Shown: in pieces, positions 32,786-41,023 of the stretch
Layout: each line of letters begins with the position of its first letter
Numbering within the stretch: the first letter of the stretch is position 1
From: Anaerozeibacter quisquiliarum
GTDB taxonomy: Bacteria > Bacillota > Clostridia > Christensenellales > Aristaeellaceae
Reading direction: 5' to 3' (one strand)
NCBI GenBank assembly: GCA_051162045.1
Contig: JBISDI010000013.1
DNA length: 64,000 nt
The notes under the pieces: model-generated
Databases searched by the model: none
Seen by the model: only the letters and a program-made list of their open reading frames with translations
Told to the model about the DNA's origin: nothing
Program-made: the position numbers and the translations under genes

Positions 32786-33490
32786 TCAGCTAATGCTCTG
32801 CGCGTCGCCCGAGGGCTTGCCGCCCCCGTTTTGGTTGCGCACCGCGTCGAGGTAGTTGTATAGCGTATATTTTGAGATGCCCAGAAACTCGCAGACGCGG
32901 TCACCGGATTTGGAGATGACGAAGGCGCCCTTGTCATCCAGGTATTTGAGAAAGCGGCACTTGTCCTCCCGATCCATGAGGGCGGCCTGTTTGCCGACAA
33001 AGCGAAGCGCCTCCTGCAGCAGGTAATCCAAGAGTTCCCCAACATTGTTTAGGAACACTTCCTTGATCACATGCCCGTCGTTCTCCCCTTGCTCGTACAG
33101 CAAGGGATAATTGTTCTGCTCATGCAGGTATTTTTCCATCTCTACGGAGGCGGTGATGTCCTTGTTGATGCAAAGCGCGCCAATGACGCGCCCGTCGTCG
33201 CCCTTGATGAACATCGTGGAGGAGCGCAGAATCTTTCCATCCCTCGTATGCGTGACATAGTTATAGCGATCCCCGTTTTCCACGGTGCCGCGCAGCACTT
33301 CCAGTCCGAGGTTGCTTCCGCAGTCACCGATCTTCCGGTTGGTGATGTGCCCATTGCGGATATCGACAATGGTGTGCTCATATCCGTTTGTCAGATCGTG
33401 CAACAGAATCTCGTTGTGGCTGCTCAACTGGGATTCCAGCATGTCCAGCAGTTGGGCGAAAAACGCGCTTTCATCGTGAATGCTCTTCAT
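32786..33490 (-). CDS. YheO/DauR-type regulator with PAS and helix-turn-helix domains
   Basis: 234 residues. The N-terminal half is the YheO-like PAS domain (SSHNEILLHDLTNGYEHTIV, NYVTHTRDGKILRSSTMFIK, GALCINKDITAS), and the C-terminal DNA-binding part resembles HTH_22 (FLKYLDDKGAFVISKSGDRV followed by CEFLGISKYTLYNYLD, about residues 200-215). A known member, DauR, controls D-amino-acid breakdown. The gene has its own good promoter (33539-33567) and lies directly upstream of, and on the same strand as, the cassette 4 transport and enzyme genes, so it is the probable regulator of that operon. This, with RidA and the creatininase-family enzyme, is a hint of a nitrogen-containing substrate. Confidence 0.88.
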   Translation of the reverse strand: MKSIHDESAFFAQLLDMLESQLSSHNEILLHDLTNGYEHTIVDIRNGHITNRKIGDCGSNLGLEVLRGTVENGDRYNYVTHTRDGKILRSSTMFIKGDDGRVIGALCINKDITASVEMEKYLHEQNNYPLLYEQGENDGHVIKEVFLNNVGELLDYLLQEALRFVGKQAALMDREDKCRFLKYLDDKGAFVISKSGDRVCEFLGISKYTLYNYLDAVRNQNGGGKPSGDAQSIS

Positions 33491-33538
33491 ATGGTTACCC
33501 CCGCCCTAGTCCAAACTATTTTTTTGTTTTTCGACCGC

Positions 33539-33567
33539 ATTATAACATACTTTTTGTCTGATGTAAA
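33539..33567 (-). promoter_or_regulatory. Sigma-A promoter of the YheO-type regulator
   Basis: On the minus strand: TTTACA (33562-33567), 17-nt spacer, TATAAT (33539-33544), in an AT-rich stretch about 50 nt upstream of the ATG. Confidence 0.8.
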
Positions 33568-33666
33568 TACCCGAAATTAAAATAAATTTGGAATAGTAAC
33601 CCAAGAGCCTGCCCGCCCCGCCGTTCCCGCAAAGTCCGGAGCGAAAAAAGGCAGGTGGCACGCCCA

Positions 33667-33909
33667 ATGCATTACGTATACAAGGTTTTTGCGGGAAAGC
33701 GCAAGGCGAGCCGCGATATCCTGCTGGCCATCGCCCTTGGCATGGGCCTGACCCTCGCCGAGGCGCAGCTGCTGCTGCGAATCGCGCAGACCGCCCAGCT
33801 CGACCCCCGCAATCGCCGGGACTCGGTGATCATCTACGCGCTGGATCGCGCTTTGACGGCGGAAAAGGCGAACGAGGTGCTCTATGATGTGAAGGAAGCT
33901 ACTTTGTAG
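33667..33909 (+). CDS. Short helix-turn-helix-like protein, N-terminally truncated
   Basis: 80 residues from the ATG at 33667 (a GTG at 33655 would add four). AGGTGG at 33653-33658 gives a fair ribosome binding site. The sequence YVYKVFAGKRKASRDILLAI followed by ALGMGLTLAEAQLLLRIAQ and RDSVIIYALDRALTAEKANE matches the C-terminal two thirds of a Cro/XRE-like small protein family common in Firmicutes, whose full-length members have roughly 60 more residues at the front with the first helices of the DNA-binding domain. Those are absent, and the upstream frame is closed by stops at 33559 and 33583. It may be a decayed remnant or a shortened functional form. Neighbours on both sides are unrelated regulators. 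Confidence 0.55.
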   Translation: MHYVYKVFAGKRKASRDILLAIALGMGLTLAEAQLLLRIAQTAQLDPRNRRDSVIIYALDRALTAEKANEVLYDVKEATL

Positions 33910-33963
33910 CCTTGCAGCCGACTTGCAATCTGATTTCTTTGTTGCGGTTTCGCGCCCCAGACA

Positions 33964-34974
33964 TCACCGCGCGGCGGTCGACTCGCGCACAATCAGCTCC
34001 GACGGCAGGAAGATGTGCTGCGTGTAGGCGTCCGGGTTCTGGATCTTCTCGATCAGCAACTCGCACGCGGCGTAGCCGAACTGGAACTTGGGCGTATTGA
34101 CGGTCGTAATCGTGGGGGAGGATATCTCCGAATAGTCTACGTTGTCGAAGCCGACGACGAGCAGATCCTCCGGCACGCGGATGTTCAGCCGCCGCGCCGC
34201 GTTGACGACGGCACTCGCGAAAAGGTCGGAGATCGCGAAGAACGCCTCCGGCCGGTTGGGTTGGGACAATATCTGCGTCGCGGTCGACAGCGCCATGTTG
34301 TAGTTGATCTCCGGCAGGTGAACCATCCAGCTGTCGTTCGGCTCGACGCCCATGTCGCTCAGCCCCATCAGATACCCCTGCTTGCGGCAGCGGTTGTCCT
34401 TGTACTTGAGCGAGCCCGACAGAAACGCAATCTTCCTGCGTCCAAGCGAGGCGAAGTAGTCCATCACCTGCTTGGCGGCCTTCACGTCGTCCAGGCTCAC
34501 GGACGAAACCTGGCGGCTGGCAGGATCGTAGTCGCAGCACTGCACCAGCGGCGCGAGCGCATTGATCTTGCCGAGCACGTCGCTCTCGATATGGTTAAGC
34601 GCGATCAGCCCCGATATCTTCGCGTCGCGCAACAGCTTCTTGAACGCCGGGAAAGTATTCTGGTTGATGTGCTCCTGCAGGATCAGCAGCTGATAGCCGT
34701 GCAGCACCGCGGACGCCTTCGCGCCGCGGATGATCTCGTTGAAGAACGAATTGAAGTCGAACGGCAGCGTGAACAGGATCAGCTTGCCCGGCGGCGGGCT
34801 CTGGCTGATCGCGTCGTGCGGCTCGATGCCCATGTCCCGGAGCGCCGCCGCGACCCGGTCGACCAACTCCTGGCGCACGATGCCCTTGTTGTTGAGCACC
34901 CGCGAAACCGTCGCGCTCGACACCCCGGCCCGCCGGGCGATTTCCGCGGCGGAAAAACCCATCTTCTTTCCCAA
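33964..34974 (-). CDS. LacI-family transcription regulator of cassette 3
   Basis: 336 residues, standard length. N-terminal helix-turn-helix FSAAEIARRAGVSSATVSRV plus hinge start LNNKGIVRQELVDRVAAALRD (about residues 7-47), then a ribose-binding-type effector domain: SFFNEIIRGAKASAVLHGYQLLI, DVKAAKQVMDYFASLGRRKIAFL and VVGFDNVDYSEISSPTITTV (about residues 270-290). The proline of the usual IEPND-like hinge is replaced by GIEPHDAI. It is transcribed away from cassette 3, with repeated operator-like sequences at both promoters, so repression of cassette 3 and of itself is likely, lifted by the transported sugar. Confidence 0.92.
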   Translation of the reverse strand: MGKKMGFSAAEIARRAGVSSATVSRVLNNKGIVRQELVDRVAAALRDMGIEPHDAISQSPPPGKLILFTLPFDFNSFFNEIIRGAKASAVLHGYQLLILQEHINQNTFPAFKKLLRDAKISGLIALNHIESDVLGKINALAPLVQCCDYDPASRQVSSVSLDDVKAAKQVMDYFASLGRRKIAFLSGSLKYKDNRCRKQGYLMGLSDMGVEPNDSWMVHLPEINYNMALSTATQILSQPNRPEAFFAISDLFASAVVNAARRLNIRVPEDLLVVGFDNVDYSEISSPTITTVNTPKFQFGYAACELLIEKIQNPDAYTQHIFLPSELIVRESTAAR

Positions 34975-35010
34975 CCGAAACGACCTCCGTCGTATGAACT
35001 GCGCACACCC

Positions 35011-35062
35011 TGCTGTCCATTATACAGCAATTCATGAAATTCTCAAGCACTTTCAGCGATAT
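35011..35062 (-). promoter_or_regulatory. lacI-type regulator promoter with operator-like repeats
   Basis: On the minus strand: TTGAGA (35041-35046), 16-nt spacer, TATAAT (35019-35024). TGCTGT-N7-ACAGCA (35011-35029) is an inverted repeat across the -10 box. Just upstream of the -35 box lies CTTTCAGCGATAT (35050-35062, plus strand), repeated with one change at 35164-35176 inside the cassette 3 promoter. Confidence 0.6.
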
Positions 35063-35155
35063 TTCTTGGTTTCATTATGTATATGCGCGTATTGCACCAA
35101 TATTATTTTTAAAATTTGTGCAACCTATGTATTTTTATTTACGGCTCAAATCCCC

Positions 35156-35184
35156 TTGACTTGCTTTCAGCAATATACTATAAT
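35156..35184 (+). promoter_or_regulatory. Sigma-A promoter of cassette 3 overlapping an operator-like repeat
   Basis: TTGACT (35156-35161), 17-nt spacer, TATAAT (35179-35184), about 50 nt upstream of the first gene. CTTTCAGCAATAT (35164-35176) fills the spacer; the local TTGCT-TTC-AGCAA is a small palindrome. Binding of the LacI-type protein here would block RNA polymerase. Confidence 0.75.
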
Positions 35185-35234
35185 TATTTCAGAAACCCAT
35201 TGACCATCAATCCATACGAGCCGGGGTTTGAGCG

Positions 35235-36350
35235 ATGCGATACACGTTGCAGATCAACACGGGGTCCTTCATCCGCCCCTCCGCGCTGCGGGGGGATTCG
35301 CTGGACAAGTTCCGGCGCTGCCTGGACGCGCTGGACGTGGAGCGCGTGATCTTCGGCTGGTCGCCGGAGCGCGCGGTAAACGAGGCGATCATAAGCGCGC
35401 TTACCGATAAGGGCGTCGAGAAGTACATTTGGCTCCCGGTGTTTTCCGAGGTCCGCGACCTGCCGGGGGCGGAACCGCTCCTGCCGATCCGCGGCGGAAA
35501 CGACCGACCGATGCGCGTCTGCGACGGGGAGACGTTCGACTTCGTGTGCCCCTCTTCGAAGGCCAACCTCGAGGCCGCGGTGGCGACGTTCGACATGCTC
35601 ACGGCGGCGTTGCCCATCGACGGCGCGTTCATCGACCGCATCCGCTACGCGTCCGCCGCGCATTCCGCGTCCGCGCTTTATGGGTGCTGGTGCGACCGCT
35701 GCCGCGCGCGCTGCGAATCGGCCGGAATCGACGCCGGGCGGATCGAGGCGCTCGCGGCGGAGGGCCTTGATCCATTCGTCCCCGACCGCCTGGAATCGGG
35801 GCGCTGCCGGTTTGCCGACGCGGATGTCGACGCGCTGTTCGCCGTCAAGCGCCGGACGGTGCTCGAGGCGGTCGACTTCCTCCGCGAAGCCCTCGGACGG
35901 CGCGGCGCAAAGCTCGGTATCGACACCTTCGCGCCGGTGGTCTCGGACTTCGTCGGGCAAGACAGTTTCGAGCTGGCTCGGCGCGCCGATTTCATCAAGC
36001 CCATGATGTACCTTCGGACCTACGCGCCCGCGGGCGTTTCGTTCGAGCTGGACGCACTGGGAAGCGCCGTCGCCGGACGGCTGAGCGAGCTCTGGGGCGT
36101 ATGCCCTGGCGGGACCGAGGCGTTCGAGCGGCAGACGCAATGGCTAAACGGCGTGCGCGGCAACGCCGCGCCCGGCATCGACGTGAACCGTATAGACGGC
36201 ATCTGCGACGCGACGCCCGAATATGCGCTCGACCTGATCGCCCGCTCGGAGAGCGCGCGCTGCGCGTCGGTCGTGCTTTCGTGGGACGTGCTGCGCATGG
36301 AGGACGGCATGATTGACCGCATCGCGGCAAGGCATCACAGCGTATCCTGA
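35235..36350 (+). CDS. Unknown TIM-barrel-like protein, first gene of cassette 3
   Basis: Function unknown. 371 residues, no signal peptide, so cytoplasmic. The pattern of strands and helices looks like a glycoside-hydrolase-type TIM barrel: MRYTLQINTGSFIRPS, VERVIFGWSPER, KYIWLPVFSEV, DGAFIDRIRYAS (about residue 130), then an unusual cysteine group YGCWCDRCRARCES (about residues 151-164), AKLGIDTFAPVVSDFVG, and FIKPMMYLRTYAP. The FIDRIRY-x-CWCDRC arrangement recalls putative barrel proteins whose CxxC follows the catalytic-face strand. It starts under the regulated promoter and precedes the binding-protein gene, so it probably acts on the imported sugar or glycoside, perhaps as a hydrolase or lyase. 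The start ATG is 8 nt after a GGGG stretch, a weak site. Confidence 0.75.
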   Translation: MRYTLQINTGSFIRPSALRGDSLDKFRRCLDALDVERVIFGWSPERAVNEAIISALTDKGVEKYIWLPVFSEVRDLPGAEPLLPIRGGNDRPMRVCDGETFDFVCPSSKANLEAAVATFDMLTAALPIDGAFIDRIRYASAAHSASALYGCWCDRCRARCESAGIDAGRIEALAAEGLDPFVPDRLESGRCRFADADVDALFAVKRRTVLEAVDFLREALGRRGAKLGIDTFAPVVSDFVGQDSFELARRADFIKPMMYLRTYAPAGVSFELDALGSAVAGRLSELWGVCPGGTEAFERQTQWLNGVRGNAAPGIDVNRIDGICDATPEYALDLIARSESARCASVVLSWDVLRMEDGMIDRIAARHHSVS

Positions 36351-36388
36351 CAGATGAAAATCTGTTAATTGATGGAGGGAGAAGAACC

Positions 36389-37333
36389 ATGAAGAGGATC
36401 CTCGGTATCGCGCTCGTCCTGCTGCTCGCGCTTGGCATGCTGCCCGGCGCCGCGCTCGCGCAAGAGGGCAAGGCCCTGAAGGTCGCCTACATCCCTAACT
36501 CGATGTCCAACGAATCGCTCGCCTACGGTTTCAAGATGCTTCAGCAGTACGCCGCCGACTATAACATCGAGGTGACGGCCTTCGACGGCCAGTTCAACGC
36601 GCAGGTCGAGGTCGCGACGATCACCAACTGCATCGGCCAGGGTTACGACGCGCTGATCCTGTGCCCGAGCGACATCAACGCCGTGATCCCCGCGGTCATG
36701 GAAGCGAAGGAAGCGGGCCTGATCGTCGCGCTGTACGCGGCGGATCTCGCCGAGGAGTACCAGTCGCTGCGCGACATCTTCTGCGGCGTCAACGACAACA
36801 GCGCCGGCGAGGAGGCCGGCAAGGCGTTCGTCGCGCGCTTCCCGGATGGGGCGAACGTCGTGGAGATCGGCGGCCAGGCCGGAACCGACGCCCAGAACCG
36901 CCGGCACGACGGCTTTGGCGCCGCAACCGCCGGCTCGAAGATCAACGTGCTGTCGTATCAGGCGTGCGACGCCTGGGCGACCGCGAGCGCCATGGCCATC
37001 ATGGAGGACATGATCGTCAAGTTTGGCGATCAGATCCAGGGCGTGTTCTGCCACTGGGACAACGGCGCGACCGGCGTCATCGAGGCGCTCAAGAACGCCA
37101 AGATGGAAGGCGTGTACGTCGTGGCGGTTGACGGCTGCCGCGCGGGCTTCGACCAAGTCAAGGCCGGCACACAGAGCGTCTGCATCAGCCAGAGCTTTAA
37201 GAACATGTCCATCCGCACGCTGGAGTGCATCCGCTCGGCCGCCGACGGACAGAGTTTCGAGGCCGTCAACTTCATCCCGCTCGACGTCGTGACCGCGGAG
37301 AACATCGATACCTTCGATTATCCGGAGTGGTAG
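36389..37333 (+). CDS. Sugar ABC transporter substrate-binding protein (RbsB-like), cassette 3
   Basis: 314 residues. The ATG has GGAGGGAGAAG upstream. Signal peptide MKRILGIALVLLLALGMLPGAALAQ, then KALKVAYIPNSMSNESLAYG as the first lobe strand. Other markers: IGQGYDALILCPSDINAVIP, VEIGGQAGTDAQNRRHDGF, GVFCHWDNGATGVIEALKNA. Shorter and different from the cassette 1 and 2 binding proteins, so the ligand probably differs. A perfect 13-bp stem-loop (37372-37403) lies between it and the ATPase gene. Confidence 0.9.
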   Translation: MKRILGIALVLLLALGMLPGAALAQEGKALKVAYIPNSMSNESLAYGFKMLQQYAADYNIEVTAFDGQFNAQVEVATITNCIGQGYDALILCPSDINAVIPAVMEAKEAGLIVALYAADLAEEYQSLRDIFCGVNDNSAGEEAGKAFVARFPDGANVVEIGGQAGTDAQNRRHDGFGAATAGSKINVLSYQACDAWATASAMAIMEDMIVKFGDQIQGVFCHWDNGATGVIEALKNAKMEGVYVVAVDGCRAGFDQVKAGTQSVCISQSFKNMSIRTLECIRSAADGQSFEAVNFIPLDVVTAENIDTFDYPEW

Positions 37334-37371
37334 CAGACCCCGCCGCGCCAAGGTGAGACGACGCAACATTT

Positions 37372-37403
37372 CGTAGGGGCCGATGCTTAAATCGGCCCCT
37401 ACG
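37372..37403 (+). terminator. Intercistronic stem-loop after binding protein, cassette 3
   Basis: CGTAGGGGCCGAT (37372-37384) and ATCGGCCCCTACG (37391-37403) pair perfectly over 13 bp around GCTTAA. The GTAGGGGC.../...GCCCCTAC form also resembles palindromic units dispersed in many bacterial genomes, so it may have arrived as a repeat. Confidence 0.8.
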
Positions 37404-37420
37404 GGAGAAGGAGCGAGACG

Positions 37421-38902
37421 ATGAAGCACGACCCGTCCGAAATCATCCTGTCCGTTGAGAACGTCTCCAAGGCCTTTCCGGGCGTCAAGGCGCTGAGCGA
37501 CGTCTCCATTTGCGTGCGCCGGGGCGACGTGCACGGCATCGTCGGGGAGAACGGCGCGGGCAAATCGACGCTGATGAAGATCCTGTCCGGCGTCTATGAG
37601 AAGGACGCCGGCACCGTGGTCTTCGAAGGCGAGAGCGTCGATTTTACGACGCCCATCCAGTCGATTCGGCGCGGGCTCAGCATCATCTACCAGGAGTTCA
37701 ACCTCGTAAACTCGATGAGCGTCGGGGAGAACATCTTCCTCGGGCGCTTCCATGAGGTGGGCGGCATGAAGGGCACCCACCGCCGCGCCCGGGCGTTGCT
37801 CGACAGCATCGGCAGCACCATCGACACGCGCCGGCTGGTCTCGGAGTTGAGCTGCTCGGAAAAACAGATGGTCGAGATCACCAAGGCGCTTTCGTACAAT
37901 TCAAAGCTCATCATCATGGACGAGCCGAGCAGCAGCCTCACCGAGGAGGAACTGAGCCGCCTGGGCGCGATCATCCGCACGCTGCGCGATCAGGGCATCT
38001 CAATCATCTACATCAGCCACAAGCTGGACGAAATCTTTGAATACTGCGACCGGGTGACGGTCATGCGCGACGGGCGCGTCATCGACACGCGGGACACCCG
38101 CGACCTGGGCCGCGCCGAGCTGATCGCCATGATGGTCGGCCGTCCCATTGAAAGCGAATACCCGGAGCGGCCGCGCTGCGTCGGCGATGCGATCCTCACG
38201 GTTCGCAACCTCAACACGCGCAAGCTCCACGACATATCCTTCACGCTGAGGCGCGGCGAGATCCTGGGCCTCGTGGGGCTCGTCGGCGCGGGGCGCACCG
38301 AGATCGTACGCGCGCTGTTCGGCGCGGACAAAGTGCGGGGGCACGAGGTCACGCTGAACGGCAGGAGCGTGCGCATCCGGGGGCCCGTCGACGCAAAGCG
38401 GCTGGGCATCGGCTTCGTGCCGGAGGATCGCAAGCTCCAGGGGCTGGTGCTGCCGTTTTCGGTCCGGAGCAACATCTCGATGGCAAGCCTTGGCAAGATC
38501 GGCCCGCGGGGCGTGCTGCGCATGGCGCGGGAGCGGACGATCGCCGACCGCCACATCGCGAGCCTCGCGATCAAGACGCCCTCGCAGCTGACGCGCGTGG
38601 AGAGTCTGTCCGGCGGCAATCAGCAAAAGTGCGTGCTCGGCCGGTGGCTGGAGACTGAGCCGAACATATTGATCCTGGACGAGCCGACGCGCGGCATCGA
38701 CGTCGGCGCGAAGTACGAAATCTACCTGCTGATGAAGCGCATCGCCGAGGGCGGAGGGGCGATCCTCCTGATCTCGTCGGAGCTGCCGGAGGTGCTGGGC
38801 ATGAGCAACCGCGTGCTGACCGTCACGGGCGGGCGCATTACGGGCGAGTTCGACCCCGAACGGGCCACCGCGCAGGAGATCATGAGCCGGGCCATCGGCT
38901 AG
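37421..38902 (+). CDS. Sugar ABC transporter ATPase with two nucleotide-binding domains (RbsA-like), cassette 3
   Basis: 493 residues. Half 1: Walker A GENGAGKSTLMKIL, LSCSEKQMVEITKAL, Walker B LIIMDEPSSSL, SHKLDEI. Half 2: GLVGAGRTEIVRAL, GFVPEDRKLQGLV, LSGGNQQKCVLGRWL and LILDEPTRGIDVGAKYEIY, with the Glu retained. Both halves therefore look complete within the normal limits of the family. GGAGAAGGAG precedes the ATG, and the next permease starts 15 nt after its stop. Confidence 0.93.
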   Translation: MKHDPSEIILSVENVSKAFPGVKALSDVSICVRRGDVHGIVGENGAGKSTLMKILSGVYEKDAGTVVFEGESVDFTTPIQSIRRGLSIIYQEFNLVNSMSVGENIFLGRFHEVGGMKGTHRRARALLDSIGSTIDTRRLVSELSCSEKQMVEITKALSYNSKLIIMDEPSSSLTEEELSRLGAIIRTLRDQGISIIYISHKLDEIFEYCDRVTVMRDGRVIDTRDTRDLGRAELIAMMVGRPIESEYPERPRCVGDAILTVRNLNTRKLHDISFTLRRGEILGLVGLVGAGRTEIVRALFGADKVRGHEVTLNGRSVRIRGPVDAKRLGIGFVPEDRKLQGLVLPFSVRSNISMASLGKIGPRGVLRMARERTIADRHIASLAIKTPSQLTRVESLSGGNQQKCVLGRWLETEPNILILDEPTRGIDVGAKYEIYLLMKRIAEGGGAILLISSELPEVLGMSNRVLTVTGGRITGEFDPERATAQEIMSRAIG

Positions 38903-38917
38903 GAGGGAGGCGGACGC

Positions 38918-39868
38918 ATGCGCATCAAAAGACTGCTTCAGGACAACCTGGTCCTGCTCACGATCGTGCTGCTGGCCGCCGTCACGGCCATCGTCGAGCC
39001 GGGCTTCTTGTCGTCCGCGAACCTCGTCAACATCCTTCGGCAGTTCGGCCCCTTGAGCTTCGTCGCGCTGGGCATGACGATGGTCATCATCGGCGGGTTC
39101 ATCGACCTCTCGGTCGCGGGCATCATATCGCTGGTCGCGGTAGTGACAATTTCGCTGATCGACCCCATCGGGCAGGTCGGCGCGCTCGCGGTGGGCGTCG
39201 CGGCGGGGACGGGCATGGGCCTGCTCAACAGCCTGCTGATCCTGAGCTGCGGGGCGCTCACGAGCGCGGAGGCGCTGTTCATCACCTTCGGCATGAGCTC
39301 GGTCTACAGCGCGGCCGCGCTGCTTTACACCGACGGCGCGACGCGGCACATGTCATGGCTCAGTTCGAAGCTGACGGTCTTCGAGGCGATCGGCTCCGGC
39401 GGCGTGGGCATCCTGTCGGTATCGTCTCTCCTGTTCCTCGCGATGATGGCGGCGCTCTTTTTCTTCCAGACGCGCACGCGCCGGGGTCGGGAAATCTGCC
39501 TGACGGGCGGGAACAAGGTCGCGGCGGCGTTGGCCGGCGTCCCGGTCAAGCGGGCGATCGCGACGGTCTTCGCCATTTCCGGCGCGATGAGCGCCATCGG
39601 CTCGATCGTGCTGTTTTCGCGGATCACGACCGCCTCCCCGCTGCTCGGGCAGGGGTACGAGACCAACGCCATCCTCGCGGTGGTCGTCGGCGGCACGCCG
39701 ATGGCGGGCGGCAAGGGCAGCGTCGTGCGCACGATGCTCGGCGTCATGCTGGTCACGCTGCTGTCCAACTGCATGAACCTGCTGAGCGTGTCAACCTATA
39801 TGCAGTCGGTGCTGCGGGGCGCGGTGCTGATCGTCGCGATCTGGCTGGACAACCGCAGAGAAAGGTAG
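38918..39868 (+). CDS. Sugar ABC transporter permease 1 (RbsC-like), cassette 3
   Basis: 316 residues with about eight to ten membrane segments. GGAGGGAGG lies 8 nt before the ATG. Landmarks: VALGMTMVIIGGFIDLSVAG near residues 49-68 and ILAVVVGGTPMAGGKGSVVR near residues 250-270. The extra-hydrophobic N-terminus (LLQDNLVLLTIVLLAAVTAI) is the first membrane segment. Pairs with the next gene, which differs clearly in sequence. Confidence 0.9.
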   Translation: MRIKRLLQDNLVLLTIVLLAAVTAIVEPGFLSSANLVNILRQFGPLSFVALGMTMVIIGGFIDLSVAGIISLVAVVTISLIDPIGQVGALAVGVAAGTGMGLLNSLLILSCGALTSAEALFITFGMSSVYSAAALLYTDGATRHMSWLSSKLTVFEAIGSGGVGILSVSSLLFLAMMAALFFFQTRTRRGREICLTGGNKVAAALAGVPVKRAIATVFAISGAMSAIGSIVLFSRITTASPLLGQGYETNAILAVVVGGTPMAGGKGSVVRTMLGVMLVTLLSNCMNLLSVSTYMQSVLRGAVLIVAIWLDNRRER

Positions 39869-39878
39869 GCTCGTGCGT

Positions 39879-40859
39879 ATGGATATCCGCTTGAGGGAAC
39901 AAGCCCACCTCGCGGCGCGCGCTTGGCGCCATCTCACCCGGCAGAAGGCCGTCGTCGCGATCGGCGCGATGCTCGTGGGCATGCTGTTCTTCGACACGAA
40001 GTTTTACACGCCCTACAACCTGATGGACATGCTGAAATCGGCGGCCATCGTGGAGATCCTGGCGTTTGGCGTGACGATGCCCGTCCTCTGCGGCGGCTGT
40101 GATTTTTCAATCGGCGGCACGATGAGCCTCGCGGGCATCCTGACGATCCTCATGATGGGCGCGCTGCCGCTGTGGGCGGCAATCGCGGCCGCGGTGCTCG
40201 CGGGCGCGCTGATCGGGTTCGTCAACGGTTTCTTTGTCGCGCGGCATCGGACGGAGCCGTTCATCATCACGCTGGGCATGGGCATGCTGCTCAAGGGCAT
40301 CGGCCAGCAGCTGACCGACGCCCATCCGATCTCCGCGCCGAATCTTGCGTTTATGAAGCTCGCCAACGGCAAGCTCATCGGCTCGGTCCCGAACCTGGTC
40401 GTGATTATGGCGCTGTGCTTCATCGCGGTGCACGGCCTCTTGCGCTACACCGCCTTCGGGCGCAATTGCTACGCGATCGGCGGCGACTATGCCGTCGCGC
40501 AAAACTCCGGCATAAACGCCGTGCGCATCAAGTGGGTCACCTATGTGCTGTGCGGCATGATCGCGGCGGTCGGCGGCGTGCTGCTGTCCTCGAAGCTCAA
40601 CACCGGCTCCTCGCTCTACGGCGACGCCACCGCGCTGACGGTCAATTGCGGCTGCGTCGTGGGCGGCACCTCGTTCGCGGGCGGCGTCGGCGGCGTACCG
40701 CAGACCTTTGTCGGTCTCTTGGCGATCCAGTTGCTGGAGAATTGCATGAACATGCTCGGCATCAGCGCCTATGTGCAGCAGGTCTGCAAGGGCGCAATCA
40801 TCATCGCCATCATCTGGTCGGACTGCTTCGGCAGAAAGCGCAAGCGCGAGGCGGTATAA
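39879..40859 (+). CDS. Sugar ABC transporter permease 2 (RbsC-like), cassette 3
   Basis: 326 residues. ATG at 39879 is chosen over GTG at 39873 because AAAGGTAGG (39861-39869) lies 9 nt before it. Landmarks: ILAFGVTMPVLCGGCDFSIG near residues 53-72 and VNCGCVVGGTSFAGGVGGVP near residues 255-275. The basic tail GRKRKREAV is cytoplasmic. Last gene of cassette 3. The following gap 40860-41201 contains only the promoter of the next gene that I can support; no terminator was recognised. Confidence 0.9.
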   Translation: MDIRLREQAHLAARAWRHLTRQKAVVAIGAMLVGMLFFDTKFYTPYNLMDMLKSAAIVEILAFGVTMPVLCGGCDFSIGGTMSLAGILTILMMGALPLWAAIAAAVLAGALIGFVNGFFVARHRTEPFIITLGMGMLLKGIGQQLTDAHPISAPNLAFMKLANGKLIGSVPNLVVIMALCFIAVHGLLRYTAFGRNCYAIGGDYAVAQNSGINAVRIKWVTYVLCGMIAAVGGVLLSSKLNTGSSLYGDATALTVNCGCVVGGTSFAGGVGGVPQTFVGLLAIQLLENCMNMLGISAYVQQVCKGAIIIAIIWSDCFGRKRKREAV

Positions 40860-41023
40860 ACAGAAGGCCACCGACCCGCCATAACCCATCACGCATAGCT
40901 CATCTCCGCCAAACCGACCGTGACCGCGCCCCCGCCCAGCGCTTATCCGGCCGCGCCCGGACGACCGCCCGGAGCGCGCGCCGACAAGTAGCGCCGACAG
41001 CAACAGCGCGCTCTATTTCCATA

